64,000 nt of DNA from Ophthalmolycus amberensis (taxonomy: Eukaryota > Chordata > Actinopteri > Perciformes > Zoarcidae), in NCBI GenBank assembly GCA_024529925.1, contig JAFEUB010001117.1, positions 248,001 through 312,000 of the forward strand, read 5' to 3'. Under the pieces are notes generated by a model. The model was not told the DNA's origin. It made no database searches and worked only from the letters and a program-made list of their open reading frames with translations. Position numbers and translations under genes: made by a program. This document shows positions 52,508 to 64,000 of this stretch, piece after piece (positions within the stretch are counted from its first letter, which is position 1; every line of letters starts with the position of its first letter).

Positions 52508-52531
52508 TATACCCGATAGATATCGGGTATA
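52508..52531. repeat. Perfect 11-bp inverted repeat (2-bp spacer)
   Basis: TATACCCGATA, GA, TATCGGGTATA: arms match without mismatch. Confidence 0.9.
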
Positions 52532-52818
52532 CATAAGCCTTTCGTCTTTCTCTGCGTTAGAGAATGTTTGGTGTGATACGTGTTAACTTCGGGATTGCAT
52601 TTCTCTGGTTTTACCTTGTTGTACCTTAATGTTACAACACTGACACTGATTGAATTGTGTGACTCACACGGTCAACGTGTTTGAGTTGGCAGCCCTGTCA
52701 CTAAGATGAATTATACTGAAGATGTGTTCATTTCTGAAGATTAGTTTAAGGAACATAAAATAACGTGATTAGTACCGTAAACCTGTGTTTGCCACAGATA
52801 TATTTTCTGCAATAATCC

Positions 52819-52849
52819 AAAAGCCAATGGAAAAATCCCATTGGCTTTT
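52819..52849. repeat. 12-bp inverted repeat with CCAAT/ATTGG arms
   Basis: AAAAGCCAATGG (52819-52830), a 7-base loop, then CCATTGGCTTTT (52838-52849); arms match perfectly. Confidence 0.9.
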
Positions 52850-53987
52850 TAGTGCGATACTAACTTCCGGGTTGACCCACAAAAATGCATCATCGCTGCA
52901 CCACTCGGTAGTGAAGTTACATTAAATCATCAGACGGAAAAGTGGCATACAACTCATTTTTAGTAATAAAAAAAAGGAAGCAGAACTGTATCTATAGTTA
53001 TTATTTTTGTAAATGTAGAAATCCAAATTCAAATGTAGTCATCTCATGGGAGGCACCAAGAGGGTTTGGATAATGTTGGTGTGACAAGTCATTCCTGAAA
53101 AGGCTCCAAACTAATCCTTATTTCAAAGTTCAGAGCTGCATTTCCAAAAAACGATTCAATTTTGAATTGTCATGACTTTTGATACAAGGATTAACACTGT
53201 GTTAGCTAAACAAAGGCGTTTCCATCTGTATGTCCTGTTTAATAACCTTCTATACATACATACAGGAATAGGTTGGCAAAAATCCTTGAAGGGTGTTCAA
53301 ATCACTAGCTTTGACCTGAGAAAAATGTTTCCAATATCCTGAATGACTACAATATAGCACTTTGACCGCATGAATATCTGAGGATCAACTCACTCAATGA
53401 TCCACAAGCGTAAATTATGACGTAATTTTTTAAAACAGGCACAAGTTCTTCAGCTTTGAACGTATCAATACATGATCCAAAATGCAGTCAGTATACAAAA
53501 AACAAAAAATAAAAGTTGTGAGAAGTGGTCCCTGTAAATGTCCATTAAGATATCGTGTCGTTGGACTTTGAAGAGACTATTTGGTAAATGGTCTGTGAGG
53601 TTAAGTAGAGAAAGGTTAAATATCCTCATATTGTTTTGATACTTTTACAGAAAAAAAATGTACCATCTCTGCAGAGCTCAGAGGACAGGAGGGCAATCAT
53701 AGTCCAGCAGGCGTGAGACTAACGTCTCCCTTACTTGCCAGTTTAAAGGTTACAGAGGCAATGGCTTACAAAGGTAGTCAAGAGACAGAACGGTCCAACC
53801 AATCAGCGGAAAGCAGAAAAAGAAATATCTTTGCCGTTGTGACGCAGTCCTCAGAGAGAAATAATGATTGATCCCTTCGATTTGAGATGATGGTCATTGG
53901 GGTTTATAGAATCAGGATTTATACTGCATAGTCAACAATCAGTGACAGGAGACCAAGTTCCCACGAGTCCAGTCAGTCTTCTCAAAT

Positions 53988-56900
53988 TTAGCTCATGATG
54001 TCCGGACCGATGCCGATGATCTCCTGGATCTCTCGGACCACGATGATGCGGGCCAGCACGTGCTCCACTTGCTGAGTCGTGAGGGGCTGGGATGAGTACC
54101 ACATCGGGCTGTTCGGTGCGACGACGGGCTCTGGAGTCATGTAGTATGCGTCATTACGTCCCTTAACGCTTTGAGGACTGGAAAAGAGCGGTTCAATAAA
54201 GAAAAGGGAGTTCAGTTGTTTCCAATATATTTACACTGAAGAATGATCCGGTAACACAGGATTTATGTGATCGAGTCGCTCACCATTTGAAGAGATAAAA
54301 GTCATAGAGTTTAATGGGGCAGCGAAGGGGATTCTCAGGATCCTCGATCTGCTCTTCATACATGTCATCGGTTCCTGAAACAGACAACAACAACAACAGG
54401 TCAGCAACAGCAACTCCTGTTGTCAAAAGGTTGTGGCGAGATGTACACGAGTGGCTTACTGTTTTGAGCACCTTTCTGTCCGGCGCTGTTTGGACCTTGT
54501 CCTTTGAGAAGGCGGATGCTGGTTGCTTTGTCCTTGGCGTTAGCGGGGTTCTTCTTCGTGTGTCTTAGGACCTTGGAGAAAGCTACTTTCATGTGCTGTT
54601 CAGGTGTTGTCAGGTGGAAATGCCTGTGACAAACCACACACAGCAATTACATCTCAAATACACGTCTGTGTCATTGAAGGGAGCAGATTCGGGCCATTCG
54701 GTGCCGACACGAGGTTACTCACTTAGTGTTGAAATACATTAGAGTTGTGAGCAATGTGGCTGGTGAATGTGCACCAAGCTGTTTGCACTCCCACAGCATC
54801 TCCTCTGTCACGTGACTTGGGATGACATAACCTGAGACGAGAACACACAATGAGCAATTCTTTCTATAAAACAAATTAAAGAAACTATAAATGTTGAGTC
54901 TCTCCCACCTAAAGGATGGACACTGGGTTTCCAACCATCCAGGATTTTGTGTAAGCACCCACAAAAGCGTGTGTAATACGGATCGGAGAAAATATCATCC
55001 ACGCGTCCATTTTCAAAGAGATACTGGGAAAAAATTAATAAATTGGGGTTAAATCTCAAATGAGACAGCCTTTTGGCATCATACATCGTTGAGCATTGGG
55101 ATACTGACCTTTTGTATACACAAAAACACATAATATAGAACATCGGATGTGAATTGCTCTTCGTCTGATCCTCGTGCCTCCTGCGTCATCAGAGAGAGAC
55201 CCAGGTTGAGCTCAGCTACTGCGCTGGACACCAAGTCTTCTTGATAACGCAGCGGCTGACGACCTACCACAGAGAGAGGAGCGGAGGCAACGTTTGTGTT
55301 AGTGCCATTCATGGAAACATGCTCAGGTTTAAGCCGAATAAAAGAGATTAACAACAATATTAACAGTGAATACATTGGGAATCAAAACATACTGAAAGTT
55401 TAAGTCATCGGTGTCGTTTGAAAAATGTCAAATAAGGATGCGTGTTCAAATAACTGGTAGTTGACTTACGTCCTATGGGCGCCAGCTTGGTCTTTTCCTG
55501 CTTGTTTAGCTCCGTGTTTTTTCGCTTCACCCAAAGACGCCAGACCTCCAGGCCTTCCTCCGGCTTCAGGCAGATGGGAACCATAATCTCTGTAGGCGGT
55601 TCAGCCTGACCCTCTGTCTCCATGTGGCCCTGCAGGACACCAAAGTAAAAACGGCAGTTAATGCTTGGTGGGGGGGGGGGGGGGGGGGGAAAGGGCAGCA
55701 AGGAGGAAATGCACCTTTGTAATCACATGATGATAATTGAGCTGGATAATTGTATGATTAAGTAAAATTATTTACAGGTGCTTTTTCAAGTCCGGCGTAA
55801 AAATCACATGCGAGTCAAACAGACACCAGGGCTATTTCAAGGTATTGAAGTATTTCCTGACTTTAACGATACATGTCTACTGTGTTTGTCATCCTCATCC
55901 CAGCATAATAAACATTATCAGATTGCTTATTTACAGCATCGGACATATCAGTTAATGAAAAGGTCAATTCAAACCTGCAGATGGAGCTGCTGCTCTTGTC
56001 CCTCTTCTACTTGGCTCTGCTGTTGATTTGGGTCCCATATGTGCACCGACTGTGTAGTGTTGTAAGTCCCGCCCACAGTCTGCACTGCCATAGGGATGTG
56101 AATGTTCCCGTTCATGAACTGAGCTGGGAACAGGGTCTGTACGATTTCTTCCTGTGTCCCACTGGAGGCCGACTGCACATCTGTGGACCTTGATGAGGAA
56201 TTGGGGGACATTTTCTCCTTCCCATTGGTAGTGGTGACTTGCATTGTGTTGTATGTGTCCTGTGGGATGGCAATGTGAGTTATCCCCTGCTGCGGAGTGG
56301 AGTACACAGGGATGGTCCAGGTCTCACCTGTGGGACCTGTGATTGTTCCTGTTGTGCTGTACAGTTGTGCGCTGTCAACAGTGAGCAAATCTGGTCGTAG
56401 GGACACGTAGCTTTGCTGCTGCCCTTGAGGGATGGCTAGAACTGTGGCCACCTGTTGGCCCTGGTACGATACAGCCAGAGGGACATCCACCTTACGCTTC
56501 TTGGCAGGTTGGAGGACAGTTGAGACCGTGCCGGACCTCCTCTCTGCCTCCCTGGGAGAGTCCTGTTGCTGCGAATGAGACATGGCCTCTATGGTCTGAA
56601 TCTGGATCTGTTGGCCATCTTGGAGTTGAATGTGTTGGCCACCTGGAAGCTGAATTTGCTGGCCACTCTGTAGCTGAATGTGTTGGCCACCTGGAAGCTG
56701 AATTTGCTGGCCACCCTGGAGCTGAATGTGTTGGCCACCAGGAAGCTGAATCTGCTGGCCACCCTGGAGCTGAATCTGTTGGCCACCAGGTAGCTGAATC
56801 TGCTGGCCACTCTGTAGCTGAATGTGTTGGCCACCAGGAAGCTGAATTTGCTGGCCACCCTGGAGCTGAATCTGCTGGCCACCCTGGAGCTGAATCTGTT

Positions 56901-58628
56901 GGCCACCAGGTAGCTGAATCTGTTGGCCACCCTGTAGCTGAATTTGCTGGCCACCCTGGAGCTGAATCTGCTGGCCACCCTGTAGCTGAATATGTTGGCC
57001 ACCAGGAAGCTGTATTTGCTGGCCACCCTGGAGCTGAATCTGTTGGCCCCCCTGGAGCTGAATTTGCTGGCCATCATGTCGTTGAATCTGTTGGCCTCCC
57101 TGTAGTTGAACATGTTGGCCCGCCTCAAGTTGAATTTGCTGGCCGCCTGGCAGCTGAATATGCTGCGTTCCTTGTAACTGGATTTGCTGGCCGCTTGACA
57201 ACTGGATTTGTTGCCCTCCAGCTACAGCTGCAACCAGCTGCGCCTGAATCTGTGGCACACGGATGACATAGTCAACAAGCCGGCATCACATGGATGCACT
57301 TGATATGGGTGACTGCTTGATTAAATCCTGTACCTGCTGCTGCTGCTCCTCTGTGAGCTCTCCCTGCTGGACAAAGTGGGCTGTTGAGATTCCCTGCAGG
57401 TCCTGCTGAGAGGGGGAGGCCACCTGAAGAACATGGCCAACTGTTTGGCCTTGTTGTTCCTGAATCTGAACCTGGCACAGAGGGAGAGTTGGAAAAATAA
57501 AACAGGCCAGTCAGCAGTCAGAGTAAATGGCTAATGGCTTAATACACTGGGAAGTTCTCTTTTCTAATGGTAAAGTGAGTATCTTCAAATTAATGACATT
57601 TCTGATGGGAATGTTGACGCTACTCTACTACAAAAGCTGTCAATAATTAGCAGGTGAAACAGTTTATTGAATTTAACCAAAGAAACGGTTTGTTCTCCAC
57701 AGAAAGTTACACAGCTGTATGTTTTTGTTGTAGTGAAATTCCAAAATAGAGTAATTGTCAATTGTGGAATTTTCCATGACTGGCTTAAGTTATACATAAA
57801 AATTTAAAAAAAAAAAAATGAAGGACAGAGTGACAGTCACAAGTGCAGCAGTCGAGAGAAGGCGAATGATTGATCCCACTTTAATGTGTAGCCACATGCC
57901 TCCTAACAACCAGTAGGAAGCATGGAGGCTAATAACCAGAACTAAATGATGAAGGAATAAAGTAAATGTTTGACTGAATGGATTAACGAGGCACCTTACA
58001 TAAAAAGGTGAAAGTATCAGAGCTGAGAGACCAAAGTTACTTCACCAACTTAACTTTAACTTAAACAATCAAAACACCACACTGCCTTCTTATTTGTTTT
58101 CCTCTTGGCAGTGAGTCGTGACAGTGTTTCTGGGCCCTGCAGGAACCCATTTGTCTTGTGCCATTAAAACACAGTATGACATAATATAAGAAGTGACATT
58201 AGCATATAAACTAACCTGCACCTGAAGCTGCTGTTCAGACTCTTGATGCACAGACAGATGAGGTGAAATCTCTGCCGAGGTCACCTGTACCGGTCATAAA
58301 GCATGCACATATATGAAGTGCAGCAGATTGCACCACAGGGAAGAAAATCAGTAATATAAAAAAGGGGACCAGGTCTTACCGGACCAGCCAGCTCTAAGAG
58401 AGAGCCAGCCACTTCCGTGCTGTCCGTGTACACACAGCTGGTATCCTGCTGCTGGTACACCATGGCCGTGGTGGTGTCGGCCCCTCCCTGCTGACTGAAC
58501 TCCTGCAGCACCTCTGGGCCCTTGGCGAGAGACTCCAGAAACTCCTTCATCCTGTGCTGAGGGACTGTGCGGGCTTTCTGCCGTACATACTCATCAAAGG
58601 AAACCACCCCACTGTCCTGCTCATTCAT
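53988..58628 (-). CDS. qrich1: Glutamine-rich protein 1 with expanded octapeptide repeat
   Basis: A nuclear regulator of the unfolded-protein and stress responses. Eleven coding exons: 58628-58380, 58284-58216, 57471-57334, 57249-55975, 55629-55470, 55263-55109, 55023-54909, 54831-54723, 54623-54472, 54374-54284 and 54177-53988; all phases agree, giving 900 residues (human 776). The N-terminal CARD-like region has SFDEYVRQKARTVPQHRMKEF. The glutamine-rich middle contains a 26-unit octapeptide array (residues about 163-370). Next come KKRKVD (nuclear localisation-like), QGQQQSYVSLRPDLLTVDSA and FPAQFMNGNIHIP. The C-terminal domain (about 585-890: PEEGLEVW, APIGRRQPLRYQEDLVSSAV, LCIQKYLFENGRVDDIFSD, CPIKLYDFYLFKC) is the DUF3504-type region that QRICH1 shares with other genes derived from Crypton tyrosine recombinases. 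The first coding exon is preceded by an acceptor (58640-58642), so a non-coding leader exon lies upstream. Confidence 0.95.
55670..55689. repeat. G20 homopolymer in qrich1 intron 4
   Basis: Twenty consecutive G; on the gene strand a C-tract ending about 40 bases before the exon at 55629. Length is likely unreliable. Confidence 0.9.
56596..57219 (-). repeat. qrich1: In-frame 24-bp repeat, 26 units, within qrich1
   Basis: Twenty-six contiguous octapeptides of the form GGQQIQLQ, with Q/P alternating at position 8 and Q/H at position 4 (GGQHIQLQ, SGQQIQLP and others). The array runs from just after IQAQLVAAVA to DGQQIQIQ. Period 24 is a multiple of three, so antisense and shifted frames also stay open. 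Confidence 0.97.
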
Positions 58629-59720
58629 CCTCAATTGACCTAGAAAGATGCATTTTACAACATTTGAGAATGTAATTAAACTGCTTACATTTACAATGCA
58701 TTGAAAACACAAATGTATAGTGAAGAATATGCAGAGGGGGACTCGAAATATATATATAGGCATTACATAATTGGCTGATTGTATTTAAATCTCTGCTGGT
58801 TAAATAGGTGGACGTTAGTCTATCATAGTGCACGGGACAAAGTGCATGTTGGCTTGTAATACAATAACTGAGCTACGCTTCAACTTTTTCTAGTTAGGCA
58901 TTACAGACACGGATTTAGTTAAATTATAAATTGTTATAATATGATCGACGACTCTGGTTAAATATTTATAGGGCACGAACAAAATAGTTGCCCGACTTTG
59001 TGTCCTGACTGTATAATAATGGTGTCAACGTTACAGCTAGTGGTTAGCACGTTAGCTTCACGATGTTAGCAAGGCACTGTTTGGACACAGCCCATATGGA
59101 TAGTTTGCTTGCTAGCAACTGTTAACTGTATTTAACACCACCGAAAGCCATTGTGATATCTAATTACTGTAAATTATGCAATCAACATTTGCTGGTAGCA
59201 CATTTAAACACGTTAAAGCAGCAGTCCATTCATTGCACGTAAAATAAAGCTAGCTAATCGTCGTGCTAACGTTAGCTAGCTAGCTCGATGGCTCTGGATC
59301 CTGTCATGCTACCTTAAATAAAACGAAATCCTCTCCTTTCCGCCAAGGCACGGTGTTTAAAACTAAAATCCCGATAAACGTCTAACGGCTACCGTCACCA
59401 CACCGTTCACTTGTTACATAGCGCGTGTAGCGGCGGTATAATCCCGCAAACAATGCGGTGATTAGATTGCGATAAAAAAAAATGTAACAGCAGCAGCGAG
59501 CGGGCGAGGTCTGACGTCTGCTTGTTTCAGGATGAGATCCACGCACGCAACGGTGGAAAAACAAGTTTCACAGCTCCAGCAAAGCACATATTTATGAATC
59601 CATTTGAACTCCGAGTGGTATTACTACAACCTACACGTTCACAGCGACACATGCGAAAACCTCCACTGTGTTTATCCCGGGAGATATAAAATAACGGAAG
59701 TTAGGCCCCAAAAATAACGC
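58629..59720 (-). promoter_or_regulatory. qrich1 leader, first intron and promoter region
   Basis: A non-coding 5' exon is required by the acceptor at 58640-58642. The most GC-rich and CpG-containing stretch is about 59370-59560, so the first exon and promoter are probably there. ACGGAAGT-type ETS words occur at about 59694-59701. The intervening part is AT-rich and intron-like, with GCTAGC and TAGC words. Confidence 0.45.
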
Positions 59721-62125
59721 GACTCCTCTCCAGACTGCTCAGCCAGTGACGGCCTGCCGCTGTGTCCTGTTAACTAGAGTTCCCATTCTGAGAGGTGGCA
59801 TCATGGCATTTAGACGAGCCATGCTGCCACAGGTTTACAGGCAAACTGTAGGCTTGGATAACGATGCTTCATCATATTTGCCTGATTTGTTTGTTAAATT
59901 AAAAATCCCCAATACAATTATTGGGTGATTTAGAGCCATAGAATATTACCTGACCATTCACTATTATATGTTACCTTTATTGTATGGCATGTAAAACCAG
60001 AGTGGGGGAATAATAGAAGAGGACATATAGAAAGCCAGATAGATTGCTAGACAGATATAGTTGGATATTAAATCTGAATGAAATCATTTATTGAGTGATT
60101 TTTCTCTAAAATGAAAACCAAATTGACACCGAGTTCTGTTGTGCATTGGCCTCACGACATCTCTATATGCCCCAATGCCTGTGAAATGACTTTGAAAGCT
60201 CAGAAAGATGCAACTAAATGGATCTTATTTTGTCAAACTGTCTCCCTTATCACCATATTTTTTGACTCCGTACAACAAGACTCTGAAAACCAAGTTCCAG
60301 GTTGAGTCATTTAGAATTGACACATGCAAATATCCATACAGCAGCAGTATTAAAATGCTTTCCAGGGTTGTTCTGTTGATGGTAAACATTAGAATGCATG
60401 TACCTTTAATAAAATCTAACTTCCCCAGTCTGCCTTAAAGAGCCAGGCATGTGCTGCTGAGGGCCTCCCACAGTTCTCCCCACAACAAACTGCCTCTTGC
60501 CCGTCTTAAGGTGGACCAACACAGATGTACTGTGTGCATAGGCTATGCCCTCTACACACTGGATAGCAAAGAGTTAATTCCCACACTCACTGCAGACTGC
60601 AGGGGCTCTCTGGTGGAAGCGGTGGAGGGACTAATACACATATATCCTTAATAGTTTTTCTCCAAAAAAATTGCTTACAATACTAGTGAAAACACATTAA
60701 CATTGATCTAAGTGGCGACTGTGACTTGGAGTTATTTTGCATGCTATTTTAACGTACAGCATGCATCACATCTGGCCTACTCTCCATATGTCACGAGTTT
60801 GTCCCTCGCATGTTCCAAGTTATTAAGCCAAAGAGTTGACATGAAACAATGCTGGAGTGCGCGTGTCTAGTTGGCTTCACATTATCACTTCATGTGACTT
60901 TGTGCTACTTCATGTAATCCTTTACAAAAGGGATTTATCTTAACACAGCTGTGCAACGGTAGGTAAGGTTTGTGGGCCTTTTATTAATAGTCAATCATTT
61001 ACACAAAATGTTTCTTTTTTAAATCTACATATGTGAAAACAATAACCCCTCAGAATATGCTCATTAATCCATCCCCCCCCCCCCCCCCAACCCAGAATTG
61101 GCCCTGGTATTTTTTCCCCAGGTGACATCAGGATGGGAGACTGCCAAGTAACCAGCCGGTGCAGTAATAAAATAAGACGTCAGCTTGATGGCTGTGAGCA
61201 CGATTGTGGGTTCAAGCCTCACTGAGATGCTCTTTATGTACCACATCAGAAATCAGACTCCACTGCATCTAGAGGTGGAGTGCTACCCATGACGCACTAA
61301 AAGGAAGAGCAAAAGGAATCACAGGTACATCTGACTCATCTGGTTTTATTGAGCATTTAAAAAAAATCTTTAGTTTAGTTTAAAAGACAGATTATTTCGG
61401 CAATGGGCTATTGTGTTTTGGTAATGTTGAATAGTTGGACAATTGTCCGCTTGTGTTAGAGGCTACCTTGCGTGTAAAGCTTTTTTAATGCTTTTGTATT
61501 TGTGCACTTTTGTAACTAGTACACTTTCTCAACAGTAAGTCAGGACACAAGGCATTTCTTAAACTTGTTGTTCAACAGAAATAACGTTCACCTGAGGTTG
61601 TATTTGGGAAATCTTGTCACTTGTCAGAAATGTTTATGTCATGCTGCGTATAATCATATGATGCAATATCATGCATCATTTCAGTCATGTATGATTTTTC
61701 TTTCATGTCATGTGGGATGTGCATATCATTGAAGGGGCAACTTGACATTTGTGACCAAAAGCTCAAAGACTGATCAGACTGGTTCATGCTGTGAAGTTCC
61801 ATATTTTTGCCAAGCTGGGTTGTATTTTTGCTGAGACAAACCATCCATAGATGTTGTGGAGTATGCAAACCCACTGGATTACACAGGAGAACGATGCTCT
61901 TTATAGGATTGAAACGCAAGATTAATTATCTGGGAATTTGTGACTCTTCACCTCTTTTAAAGTCTTTCTATCAACTAATTTGCATATAAAATAGTGTACT
62001 GTAAAAATACTACATCCCATTGATATATAATAAGGGTCTATTTTGAAGTGCAATAGTTACATTAATGTATAATGTCAGTCTGATGTGCCTGACTGTTCAT
62101 TTCTGTCTTCTTTGTTGTTCTACAG
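59721..62125. other. Intergenic region right of qrich1
   Basis: No gene recognised. Open frames at 60111-60651 lack domains. Holds a C16 run (61073-61088) followed by a SINE-like segment. It probably contains an unseen 5' exon of the gene at 62126, since that exon starts with an acceptor. Confidence 0.45.
61090..61240 (+). repeat. Candidate 5S rRNA / tRNA chimeric SINE fragment
   Basis: GGCCCTGGTATTTT ... AGGATGGGAGACTGCC ... CCAGCCGGTGCAGTAA resembles the 3' half of 5S rRNA (GGCCTGGTTAGTACTTGGATGGGAGACCGCC ending in CCAGGTGCTGTAAG, quoted from memory in parts). Directly after it, CAGCTTGATGGCTGTGAGCA and GGGTTCAAGCC look like tRNA A- and B-box segments. Vertebrate Deu-type SINEs can have 5S-tRNA heads. 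Diverged; unconfirmed. Confidence 0.45.
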
Positions 62126-63482
62126 ATTTGGGGATTTGGACTAAATGTGAAAAATGGGGCGTTCATCTTTGCTCTTCGTTACGCTAACCGTGTCCCTTTC
62201 TTCACTTGGGCGTTTTATTCAAACTTAATCACTGGACAACTCTGATTCAGTGCGAGTAACTCGAAGCACAGGCAGAAACACGAACGCCCCGGACATCTTG
62301 GCCAGTGAATTGATCTTCCATTCAGAGAGCAACAGTTACTCTGTGGAGGGCAGTGGACATGCTGTTGACAGTACAGCATCACTCATCATGCCAAAGGAGT
62401 CTGAGCGTGCCGGCAATGAAAACCCTTCTTGGTCTGGAATCACATTAACACCAGTTCTTACTCTGCACCACTCAGAGCCTCAAGACCAAGGAGCTGACAA
62501 AGCTAATACTTAATTACAAGATACACTCTCTCCAGTGTGCGCATGATTGACACAATTGAAGGACGATCATACGTCCATAGTAAATGCTGATTTTCTGGAT
62601 GGTAAGTCAATATAATTATGTTTACATATAATAAGATTCATTTAGTTAATTAAGATGATATGATTCCTAATCAATTTGATTTAAGTGGATATAATGATAA
62701 GGCCTTACAAAATATTGTCAGTCAAAATATTTTCAGTCATCAAATGTAGTATAAAAATACTCTCCATTAGCTACATAGTAAAATGCACAATTAAATCAAA
62801 ATATACTGTATGTTTACACATTGATTTCTCCAGCATCAAAAACACAACTTTTTACAATGGTAACAATAGTAAGTGGCCTTGTCTTTAAGGACGATGTGCC
62901 GTTTTTGATGACTAGTGGAGCTGTAGAGGAATGTGTCAATGATTATTCGGATGTATCGTGGATGTCGGATGTATCATGTCACCAAATCGTAGCCTGCATA
63001 TGTGTCCCTTGTATTGAGACATACTTGTCAACATATTGAGACAACTGTTCAAAAACGCCTCCAGATCCTTCATTAAACATGAGTCATGAATCAGTTCTGA
63101 GTGAGCGACGTCATAGTTTAGTATGGCTGTCTGGTGTGTTTGGATTTCTCAATCACCAAACTGAATTTGTGCTTTTTTTCAGTGTTGCACGATTGGATGA
63201 TTGCAAAACTGAAGCACATGGATCCATCGGTGCAATGTAGTGACAACTTGATGACTCTGAAGAGCTCCTCACTTTCTCGTGGATAGTGGTTGGTTTTATA
63301 AATATAAGGAGTTTGGTATTTTGTCCAATACACAATAAACTGTTAAAACTTTTTTTTGTAATGTCAAACAGATGAAGGACTCCTTAATCCTTTGTCTGAA
63401 ATGCCTGTTGGCTTCTCTGTGAAGAGGTCCTGCAGAGATATGGCTTTGCTGCCCCTTACCAGGGCTGCATGTCACCCAGCAG
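62126..63482 (+). pseudogene. Unrecognised secreted-type protein, two exons, reading frame broken
   Basis: An excellent acceptor (TTCTTTGTTGTTCTACAG, ending 62125) opens an exon to 62601 with donor GTAAGT; a second exon runs 63372-63482 between CAAACAG and GTAAGG. Phases match (1 to 1), and only that frame is open across exon 2. ATG at 62154 starts a signal-peptide-like stretch, MGRSSLLFVTLTVSLSSLG, followed by a Ser/Thr/Glu-rich region with VEGSG, and then LNPLSEMPVGFSVKRSC...AACHPA, suggesting a prodomain, a basic KR site and a cysteine-rich mature part. Frame stops occur at 62226 (TAA), 62511 (TAA) and 62544 (TGA). So this is a decayed gene, mis-sequenced, or has splicing I have not worked out. 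Family unknown; more exons presumably lie beyond 64000. Confidence 0.45.
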
Positions 63483-64000
63483 GTAAGGCTAATTTCCTAT
63501 GTCAATATTCACAATATCTCATGGATCTATGAAACAGTTAGAAAGAAACACGGCTGAAGTCAAACTGCACTGACATGTTGATATTTCCCCAAAACATAAT
63601 ATTCCTAAAGCCCTTTTGCAACTTTGTCTTTGGCTAATCTTCATAACTCTGAAAATAAAATTCAATGTTTGATCAACTTTTTGACTGATGGAACTTCTTA
63701 GATTTGATTGAGCCTGTTTCTCCCTCCACACTGCAGGGTGGTGATTATATACTACTGCTGCGTTTATGGGGGGCACCATTGACAATGTCTTGCCATGCTA
63801 TGTTACCACCTCCCTGTTTACGGCTTCCTCTCTGGGATGGTGGTGAAATTTGGTGTTAAGTTAAGGGTCAGTGACTTAACATATTGGCATTTTATTAGCT
63901 TCAAAAAACTGCTTTAGAATCATTTTCTCATCCGTTATTAAAACTGTTGCCAGTGTCTGACAAGTGGAAGTCTCCTTTATCGGTCTGTAGCAGTTGCGGA
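63483..64000. other. Right-edge sequence, intron-like
   Basis: Follows a GTAAGG donor at 63483. No further exon recognised before the window ends. Confidence 0.4.

Larger units (their letters stand above)
49276..53987. other. Intergenic region rpusd4 / qrich1 (includes qrich1 3' UTR)
   Basis: No protein gene recognised. A probable interspersed repeat is at 49870-50330 and another at about 52060-52290. Two strong inverted repeats are at 52508-52531 and 52819-52849. The right part, of unknown length, is qrich1 3' UTR. 49420-49600 resembles a short retroposed fragment but is unidentified. Confidence 0.5.

Noticed and set aside
56520..57266. 248-codon plus-strand open frame of VGHLEAEFAGHP-like repeats
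   Set aside because: Antisense shadow of the qrich1 24-bp array; the period is a multiple of three, so all frames stay open. No independent start or splice context.

Overview
The window is vertebrate nuclear DNA, almost certainly from a ray-finned (teleost) fish. Genes are intron-rich with GT-AG splice sites, proteins read as clear orthologues of human genes but at fish-like divergence, and introns and spacers carry CA/TA microsatellites, a fish-type L1 retrotransposon and several diverged dispersed repeats. Exon boundaries below were worked out by hand from splice consensus, reading phase and remembered family sequence; no search was run.

Layout, left to right: nckipsd (minus, 3' end off the left edge); ndufaf3 (plus, with a 4.0-kb dead L1 in intron 1); a Rab GDP-dissociation inhibitor (minus); tmem43 (plus); rhoa (minus); cish (minus); twf2 (minus); wdr82 (minus); rpusd4 (plus); qrich1 (minus); and, at the right edge, two exons of an unrecognised secreted-type protein whose frame is broken (plus). 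Three divergent pairs (nckipsd/ndufaf3, GDI/tmem43, wdr82/rpusd4) have short shared upstream regions, and ndufaf3/GDI and tmem43/rhoa converge. From memory, NCKIPSD, NDUFAF3, RHOA, CISH, TWF2, WDR82 and QRICH1 all lie on human 3p21, so most of the window looks like a rearranged conserved-synteny block.

The genes do not form one pathway. Several touch the actin/Rho axis (nckipsd, rhoa, twf2); the others serve mitochondrial complex I assembly and RNA modification (ndufaf3, rpusd4), Rab recycling (GDI), nuclear envelope structure (tmem43), cytokine feedback (cish), chromatin/transcription (wdr82) and stress transcription (qrich1).

Most notable: a 26-unit octapeptide expansion in qrich1; loss of the canonical catalytic HRLD motif in rpusd4 (reads LRLE); single-base frame breaks in otherwise intact nckipsd and tmem43; a 42-nt in-frame extra exon in the twf2 linker; paired STAT-type sites upstream of cish; an L1 insertion with a perfect 15-bp target-site duplication; a possible 5S/tRNA chimeric SINE; and the broken secreted-protein gene. 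No wholly new multi-gene system is evident.
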